DNA from: Candidatus Nitrosopumilus sp.
GTDB lineage: Archaea > Thermoproteota > Nitrososphaeria > Nitrososphaerales > Nitrosopumilaceae
Assembly: GCA_013911135.1 (NCBI GenBank)
Contig: JACERO010000073.1
Span: 1 to 58,148, forward strand
Direction of reading: 5' to 3'
DNA: 58,148 nucleotides
In this document: piece after piece, positions 53,395-58,148 of the stretch
Layout: every line of letters starts with the position of its first letter
How positions within the stretch are numbered: the first letter of the stretch is position 1
The notes under the pieces: model-generated
Databases searched by the model: none
Told to the model about the DNA's origin: nothing
What the model saw: only the letters and a program-made list of their open reading frames with translations
Made by a program: the position numbers and the translations under genes

Positions 53395-54563
53395 TTGCCA
53401 GTAATATCTATAGATTCATCTAATTCAAAGGATATTTCATTACCTGTTGAGTCATCTGTTGAGTCATCTGTTGAGTCATCTGTTGAGTCATCTGTTGAGT
53501 CATCTGTTGAGTCATCTGTTGAGTCATCTGTTGAGTCATCTGTTGAGTCATCTGTTGAGTCATCTGTTGAGTCATCTGTTGAGTCATCTGTTGAGTCATC
53601 TGTTGAGTCATCTGTTGAGTCATCTAAAACCGAAATTGTTTTGGTTAAAGTTCCTGTTCCATCTAAGAACCACATATGAGAAATTTTACTTTGAGGTCCT
53701 AAGATTGTAACTTGAGATGAACCATCAATATCACTAATAGAAGTATCAGCATTTAAGAAAATTTTAAGCGTAGAATGTACTTCTTCAAGAACATCATCTT
53801 CTAAAAATGCAATGATAACAAGAGAATCTTTTATTCCTGAATCACCTGAAGATGTAGTTCTTGCTTTACCAAAACCACAATTGTAAGGGATGTTATCAAC
53901 TACAATTTGGCATTCTTGTAATTCTAATTTCAGATTAGACTTACCTTTGTCAAAAGTTGTAAAACTCATAAATCCACTAAGAGAGGATGTTTGGGTTTTG
54001 TCACTAATTGATGTAGCATCAACTGAATCAAAAATAAGTTCATAAGTTTCAGAGACTGCAGAAGAGCCAATTTTCTCACCTAAGTAACCACCTTCATTAA
54101 TTTTATCAAGAATTTTTTGAGTTCGAGAATCTAATTTTTCTGATCTTTCTAATAGTTTTTCACGTATTTTTTCTGATTTTTTAGCAAGTTTATTTTCTAA
54201 TTTTGCTGTAGCAGCAGAAAATTTTTCAATATCATCTGAAAATTTTAGTTCAATTTTCTTCTCGTATTTTTCTTTAATTTCTCTTAATTTTTCTTCATAC
54301 TTGTTTGCTTTTTCTAATAATTTCTCTTCAAGTCTATTTCTATCTAATTCAAGTTTTACTTTTCTTTCTTCTAATTTTTTAAGTTTTTCTTCAGCTTTTA
54401 GTTTACGTTCTTCAGCTTTTTCTAGTTCTTTTTCATATGCTTCAGAATCTTCTTCACTTTCAGAAAGATCTTGAGCAAATGAATTTTCAATAGGGAATAT
54501 TCCAAAAGAACCACCTATCAAAATGGAGGCTAGAATACCAAATAATACAAATTTTTTGTCCAT
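53391..54563 (-). CDS. Secreted coiled-coil protein with DDST minisatellite
   Basis: 390 residues. A signal peptide (FGILASILIGGSFGIF) is followed by about 130 residues of charged coiled coil (KLEERKVKLELDRNRLEE), a beta-rich globular domain, then about 15 copies of the tetrapeptide DDST and a short tail. The Asp-Ser-Thr linker is very acidic and could be O-glycosylated. Encoded upstream of the WIKNNAGWW protein, overlapping by 4 nt. Confidence 0.8.
   Translation of the reverse strand: MDKKFVLFGILASILIGGSFGIFPIENSFAQDLSESEEDSEAYEKELEKAEERKLKAEEKLKKLEERKVKLELDRNRLEEKLLEKANKYEEKLREIKEKYEKKIELKFSDDIEKFSAATAKLENKLAKKSEKIREKLLERSEKLDSRTQKILDKINEGGYLGEKIGSSAVSETYELIFDSVDATSISDKTQTSSLSGFMSFTTFDKGKSNLKLELQECQIVVDNIPYNCGFGKARTTSSGDSGIKDSLVIIAFLEDDVLEEVHSTLKIFLNADTSISDIDGSSQVTILGPQSKISHMWFLDGTGTLTKTISVLDDSTDDSTDDSTDDSTDDSTDDSTDDSTDDSTDDSTDDSTDDSTDDSTDDSTDDSTDDSTGNEISFELDESIDITGN
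53446..53625. repeat. 12-bp minisatellite, 15 perfect units
   Basis: The unit gttgagtcatct repeats 15 times without any change I could see, encoding DDST on the minus strand. All other frames stay open too, giving spurious ORFs. Perfect identity suggests recent expansion by slippage. Copy-number changes would keep the frame. Confidence 0.95.
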
Positions 54564-54621
54564 TTTACAAGGTCGACTAAATTATAGTTAAAAAGAATTG
54601 CTCACTATTCATCACTGTAAA

Positions 54622-55239
54622 CTAAGTTTTTGAGGTATTAACAAGATTGACAAAAAACTTGTGTAATGAGATATCTTTAGTAAGTTCAGGATGAAACGAA
54701 GTACCAATTACATTACCTTTTTTGACTGCAACTATTCGCTCATTAAATTTTGATAGAACTTCTATATCAGAACCAACGTCTGAAACAGATGGTGCTCGGA
54801 TAAAGACTCCATTAAATTTTGGAATATTAATCGAGTCCATAGATACATCAGCTTCAAAGGATTCTTTTTGTCGTCCAAAGGAGTTTCTTTCTAGTTTGAT
54901 ATCAAGAATATCTAAAAGAGGTTGACCAGTTTTTCCAACAACACGATCATCAGCTGTTTTTGAAAGCATAATCATACCAGCACATATTCCAAGTACAGGC
55001 ATTCCATTTTCGATTTTTTCTTTTAGGACCTTCAACGAACCATTTACCAAAGAAAGTTGTCCAATAGTAGTACTTTCACCACCTGGAATTATCAAGCCAT
55101 CTAATTGAGAAATTTCTTCAGGGGTTTTGACATCAGTTACTTTTCCATCAATTCCTAATTCATTGAGAGCAGCTCTTGTGGATAAGAGATTTTCTTGAAC
55201 ATCACCTTGTATGGATAAGATTCCAACATTAAGACTCAT
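54622..55239 (-). CDS. pdxT: Pyridoxal 5'-phosphate synthase glutaminase PdxT
   Basis: 205 residues of class I glutaminase: the oxyanion part [13 protein letters not shown], the catalytic Cys in [11 protein letters not shown], and His-Glu in SFHPELTKD. It hydrolyses glutamine and channels ammonia to PdxS. It overlaps pdxS by 4 nt downstream of it. Confidence 0.95.
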   Translation of the reverse strand: MSLNVGILSIQGDVQENLLSTRAALNELGIDGKVTDVKTPEEISQLDGLIIPGGESTTIGQLSLVNGSLKVLKEKIENGMPVLGICAGMIMLSKTADDRVVGKTGQPLLDILDIKLERNSFGRQKESFEADVSMDSINIPKFNGVFIRAPSVSDVGSDIEVLSKFNERIVAVKKGNVIGTSFHPELTKDISLHKFFVNLVNTSKT

Positions 55240-56204
55240 GAAGAACCACCACGTTCCTGCATACGTAATTTGAGTGTGTTCACATCTAATCCCAACATAG
55301 ATTGTCTTTCATCAATCATTTTTTGAGCTTCTTTGACTTTATCAGATTCATTCCAAAAAGTAGTAGCCAAAACTATAGCTCTTGCCCTTTCTTGTGCATC
55401 ATCTGCATTAAAAATTCCAGAACCAACAAAGATTCCATCACAACCAAGAGACATTAGATATGCTGCATCAGCAGGAGTTGCAATTCCACCAGCAGCAAAA
55501 TTTACAACAGGTAATCTTCCAAGTTTTGCAGTTTGTTCAACAATGTCATATGATACTTTGAATTCTCTTGCCATTCTAACTAAATCTTGATTATCACCAG
55601 AATCATAAATTGCCTTAATTGTTCTTAATTCATCATTAACTTTTTTAATATGAGTAATAGCTTCTGCTACATTTCCAGTTCCAGGTTCACCTTTTGTTCT
55701 AATCATTGCTGCACCTTCTTCAATTCTTCTTAAAGCTTCAGCCAAAGATCGTGCACCATTTACAACTGGTGTTGTAAAATCCCATTTCCAAATGTGATGA
55801 GACTCATCAGCAGGAGTTAGTACTTCAGATTCATCAATCATATCTACATCAGTTTCCTGTAGAACTAACGCTTCATTGATGTGACCAATTCTACATTTTG
55901 CCATTACTGGAATTGTCACTGAGTCCATAATGTCTTCAATAATTCTAATGCTTGCAGTTCGTGCAACTCCTCCTGCTTTTCTAACATCAGATGGAAGTTT
56001 ATCTAAAACCATTACAGAAACTGCTCCAGCTTCTTCAGCAATTTGAGCTTGCTCCATTGTTGTAACATCCATTACAACTCCATTCTTTAGCATATGAGCA
56101 AAACCTCGTTTAAGAGTAGATGAGCCACGTAAAATATCAATAGAATTTATTTTTTCTGAAACTATACCTTTAGCGTCATGTCGATCACCAGATAATGGGA
56201 GCAT
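55236..56204 (-). CDS. pdxS: Pyridoxal 5'-phosphate synthase subunit PdxS
   Basis: 322 residues, the highly conserved barrel: [56 protein letters not shown] (lysine of the active site nearby) and [20 protein letters not shown]. It assembles PLP from ribose 5-phosphate, glyceraldehyde 3-phosphate and ammonia supplied by PdxT. Confidence 0.97.
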   Translation of the reverse strand: MLPLSGDRHDAKGIVSEKINSIDILRGSSTLKRGFAHMLKNGVVMDVTTMEQAQIAEEAGAVSVMVLDKLPSDVRKAGGVARTASIRIIEDIMDSVTIPVMAKCRIGHINEALVLQETDVDMIDESEVLTPADESHHIWKWDFTTPVVNGARSLAEALRRIEEGAAMIRTKGEPGTGNVAEAITHIKKVNDELRTIKAIYDSGDNQDLVRMAREFKVSYDIVEQTAKLGRLPVVNFAAGGIATPADAAYLMSLGCDGIFVGSGIFNADDAQERARAIVLATTFWNESDKVKEAQKMIDERQSMLGLDVNTLKLRMQERGGSS

Positions 56205-56234
56205 GTTCTAATTTTTACTAGAGGTTATTTGTAT

Positions 56235-56768
56235 CTATTCAATAATTTTAGATATAATCTGATCTAACTCATATTCAACCATAGTAATTATTGGAGGAAT
56301 GAATTGTGACGTAGCGTTTGGTTCAGGCCAATAAATTTGATTGGTTCTACCATTAAGAGTCACTTTAACATTTGATTTCTGATATTCAGTTACGTTTTCT
56401 AGAATTGAGAATGATTCTGATGGAATTGCTATGAAACCAGTTTCTTTTATCAATGCTTTAATTTTATCAAGTTTTTTTTCATCTAATTTTGACCGAATAT
56501 CAGGCTGGAGATATCCTTGTTCAGTTACAGAGTATTTGAGCGTACCATCGTTTTTAATATACAGAATTTCAGTTTTTTGAGCACCGACTCTTTCTGTAAC
56601 ACCGTACGAAATTTTCTTTAGTTGATGTTTTGTATATTCAATTTCAATGAAATCAAAAGAATTGGCTGCAGAAGTTGGAATCTCATTTTTTGTAAGTAAT
56701 GGAACTGAAATTAAGAGTGCTACAATTATTGGAATAGCACCTAATGCATAATGAATTGGTTTTACCAT
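56235..56768 (-). CDS. Membrane-anchored extracytoplasmic protein, unknown
   Basis: 177 residues: an N-terminal helix (ALGAIPIIVALLISVPLL), then a domain with EIEYTKHQLKKISYGVTERV and KVTLNGRTNQIYWPEPNATS. No Cys pair. It follows pdxS in the same direction with 30 nt between, so it may be co-transcribed but is not obviously related. Unknown. Confidence 0.7.
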   Translation of the reverse strand: MVKPIHYALGAIPIIVALLISVPLLTKNEIPTSAANSFDFIEIEYTKHQLKKISYGVTERVGAQKTEILYIKNDGTLKYSVTEQGYLQPDIRSKLDEKKLDKIKALIKETGFIAIPSESFSILENVTEYQKSNVKVTLNGRTNQIYWPEPNATSQFIPPIITMVEYELDQIISKIIE

Positions 56769-56858
56769 GATTGATGAACAATTACAAATTCATGTTAATT
56801 GCAAATAAATCTTGGTTAAAAATAACTTAAAATTCAAGTCTATTTCATTCTTGTTCGT

Positions 56859-57011
56859 GGGGTCGTAGCCTAGCCTGGTAGGGCGACAGTATCTACAAAT
56901 AGATCACCGCTAAGGGCTCCAGAGGTAAACTAAGCTAAACTGACTCACGAATGATGTAAGTTTGGAGCTGTAGTGACCCGTAGGTCGCCGGTTCAATTCC
57001 GGTCGGCCCCA
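56859..57011 (+). tRNA. tRNA-Trp (CCA) with two introns
   Basis: The acceptor GGGGTCG pairs with CGGCCCC, discriminator A. D-arm GCCT/GGGC and T-arm GCCGG-TTCAATT-CCGGT are normal. Removing 56888-56913 (26 nt) and 56923-56975 (53 nt) gives a perfect anticodon stem ACGGG/CCCGT around CTCCAGA, anticodon CCA, and a 74-nt mature tRNA. The second intron is at the canonical position 37/38; the first is at 28/29. Boundaries could shift by a few bases. CCA end not encoded. Confidence 0.82.
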
Positions 57012-57093
57012 TGTACTATATGGGTTCATACGGTAACGTGTAGAATTTATTTTGAAAACATATGAAGATTGAAAAATTTAAAAATATTAGATA

Positions 57094-57189
57094 TTATTTT
57101 ATAATTAGAATAATGATCGGAATGAGTACTACAATAATAGAACCAACAATTGCAGCAAGTGCTTTTCCAGAGACTTTACCAGGAACCAT
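57094..57189 (-). CDS. 31-residue single-TM microprotein
   Basis: Reading MVPGKVSGKALAAIVGSIIV followed by eleven more hydrophobic residues and a final Lys. A single membrane helix fills most of it. The sequence has normal codon use and an AT-rich promoter-like region upstream (57190-57240). Plausible small membrane protein, unsupported by homology. Confidence 0.45.
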   Translation of the reverse strand: MVPGKVSGKALAAIVGSIIVVLIPIIILIIK

Positions 57190-57242
57190 AAATATACAAA
57201 TATTCTTTGATATAAAAACAATTTAAAAATTTTTAATATCAG

Positions 57243-57563
57243 ATGAATTTCACATTATGTGTGTATAGGTACTTTGTCTTTTTATTTATTTTATTAACTG
57301 GTGTATTTTTTATCTTTTCATCTGAAGATATTTTTGCAGAAGATACTGATACTGAATCTCAAATATCAAATGCAAGCAAAGCCCTTTTTCCTGAAGGTGT
57401 TACCATACAGCCACTTCAAATGTTAGATAGTCATGAATTAAATACAATTTTTGGTTCGAACAAAATTTTGAAATCAAAAAATGACCAAATTCCATACAGT
57501 TTAAGCCCTACCGAAAGAACACCTTACAGTAGATGGGAAAGTACATCAAATTACACATTCTAG
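57243..57563 (+). pseudogene. Secreted protein gene cut by the insertion sequence
   Basis: The frame begins MNFTLCVYRYFVFLFILLTG, a signal peptide or membrane anchor, followed by an acidic domain (EDTDTESQISNASKALFPEG). From 57527 the DNA is insertion-sequence end, so the last residues (WESTSNYTF) come from the element, not from the original protein. About 95 native residues remain. The original length is unknown. Confidence 0.75.
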
Positions 57564-57770
57564 GAAATAATTATTTTTGTTATTTCTAAAATAATACACA
57601 ATCATTTTCACAAAGAAATATTTGAGAGTTTCAATTGATATGATTGGTTTGTAATTTTGTATATCCGATTCTTCAGATATTATCAAATTTGTAATAATCC
57701 ATGCATTGTACAAAATTAATGAATAGTAAAAGTATAGCAACCTTATGGATTGGTTTGAACTATAGTTTTT
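57546..57770 (-). CDS. DDE transposase, C-terminal part in -1 frame
   Basis: Identical to the left copy's second frame, continuing the transposase after a run of five A with SSNQSIRLLYFYYSLILYN. It cannot be an independent gene. See the left copy for the slippage interpretation. Confidence 0.6.
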   Translation of the reverse strand, partial: KNYSSNQSIRLLYFYYSLILYNAWIITNLIISEESDIQNYKPIISIETLKYFFVKMIVYYFRNNKNNYFLECVI

Positions 57771-58147
57771 GGTCTGAATCTTCCTATGCAGGCATAACCT
57801 GTCTCTATTCCCCACCGTTGCTTGTAATCAGTTGGAATGGATTGTATGTTGTGTGATATTTCTTTTGGTGAAATATTTGTTGCAAATGTAATGTACTGGT
57901 CTGTAAGATTTGATTTTTTTCTTGCATTCTTGTTTGGTAAAATGACTAGAGTAAATGACTCGACATGCCCTGATGCGGATTGTATCATACAATTTGAAAT
58001 TGATTTTCTATCTCCATTAACATATTGTAAAATGGCATCTTTAATTCTTGGAGTCTTTTTTGCAGGCATTAGAAATTTCAAGTGTTTTTGTTTTATCACA
58101 GAAATTATTCCAGCTGTAAAAACCTCTCTATCAACTAATAACAATTT
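57743..58147 (-). CDS. DDE transposase, central part (5' end outside window)
   Basis: Same protein as the left copy's first frame: LLVDREVF then YKQRWGIETGY, stopping at 57743. The Phe-to-Val change beside the VDRE catalytic block is the only difference from the left copy. Open to the window edge, so the start is missing. Confidence 0.7.
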   Translation of the reverse strand, partial: KLLLVDREVFTAGIISVIKQKHLKFLMPAKKTPRIKDAILQYVNGDRKSISNCMIQSASGHVESFTLVILPNKNARKKSNLTDQYITFATNISPKEISHNIQSIPTDYKQRWGIETGYACIGRFRPKTIVQTNP

Positions 58148-58148
58148 G

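Larger units (their letters stand above)
57527..58148 (-). mobile_element. Insertion sequence, 3' part, right copy
   Basis: Inverted copy of 1-622. The outer end at 57527 interrupts the secreted-protein gene. The only mismatch I found, at 58123, changes the DREF block to DREV. The remainder of the element lies beyond the window edge. Confidence 0.85.

Noticed and set aside
53395-53710. ORFs of VESS, MTQQ and LLSH repeats
   Set aside because: The 12-bp minisatellite lacks stops in every frame. Only the DDST frame has a signal peptide and flanking protein domains.
56923-56975. Box C/D guide RNA in the second tRNA-Trp intron
   Set aside because: CTGA and ATGATGT words are present, but the guide spacing does not point to C34 or position 39. 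Kept only as a remark.

Overview
The window looks like a piece of an AT-rich chromosome from an ammonia-oxidising-type thaumarchaeon (Nitrososphaerota, probably Nitrosopumilaceae). The evidence is gene content: archaeal information-processing genes (topoisomerase VI A and B, aIF2-beta, Nop5/fibrillarin, S30e, S17e, S11, PDCD5, RIO1 with its KH partner, RtcB, a histone), an RPC34-like RNA polymerase protein known from crenarchaea and thaumarchaea, a type IB dihydroorotate dehydrogenase with PyrK, a short PurA, a small cupredoxin, and a secreted protein ending in the WIKNNAGWW module common in Nitrosopumilus-type genomes. Many genes seem leaderless, with a TATA-like box about 25 nt before the start codon, which helped choose several starts. 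No gene that would prove ammonia oxidation is present.

Layout. Bases 1-622 and 57527-58148 are inverted, nearly identical copies of the 3' part of one DDE-type insertion sequence, so the window is bounded by this repeat. Next to the left copy is an accessory run of four small genes (820-1831). From 1864 to about 10.75 kb lie S30e, a radical SAM enzyme, pyrKD, the C/D-box methylation pair nop5/fibrillarin, rnhB, trm1, an rlmE-like methyltransferase and an RPC34-like gene. From 10.8 to 18.9 kb there are secreted proteins, an OLD-like ATPase/nuclease, purine salvage (apt, mtnP) and small unknown or membrane proteins. From 18.96 to 24.28 kb a minus-strand run links translation and topology: DUF5679, aIF2-beta, DUF424, RIO1, KH/Dim2, Top6B, Top6A. 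From 24.5 to 30 kb: DUF373, cis-prenyltransferase, Nudix, pyrF and purA. From 30 to 36 kb: small metal-binding proteins, a winged-helix regulator with an inverted repeat in front of it, and a tRNA-modification cluster (Sua5, a THUMP protein, a ubiquitin-like/Cgi121 fusion), then S17e, TatD, histone, tRNA-Cys and a cupredoxin. From 36.3 to 41.1 kb is an accessory segment: an AIPR-type protein, zinc-knuckle and regulator genes, microproteins, and a possible 1 kb remnant of an element inserted at the 3' end of tRNA-Thr. From 41.2 to 56.8 kb: glmM-like, thiL, S11, PDCD5, rtcB, purB, an Asn-synthase-like enzyme, two pterin-related genes, valS, two secreted proteins (one with a 12-bp minisatellite), and pdxT/pdxS. 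The right end holds a tRNA-Trp with two apparent introns, a tiny membrane protein and a secreted-protein gene cut by the insertion sequence.

How the genes fit together. Pyrimidine synthesis (pyrK, pyrD, pyrF), purine synthesis and salvage (purA, purB, apt, mtnP), vitamin B6 (pdxS/T) and RNA modification (fibrillarin/Nop5, Trm1, RlmE, Sua5, THUMP, Cgi121, RtcB) dominate. Defence candidates are the OLD-like protein and the AIPR protein. I see no CRISPR array, rRNA gene or integrase, and no gene-free stretch longer than about 300 bases. The longest are 24276-24526 and 623-819, which hold only promoter-like AT-rich sequence.
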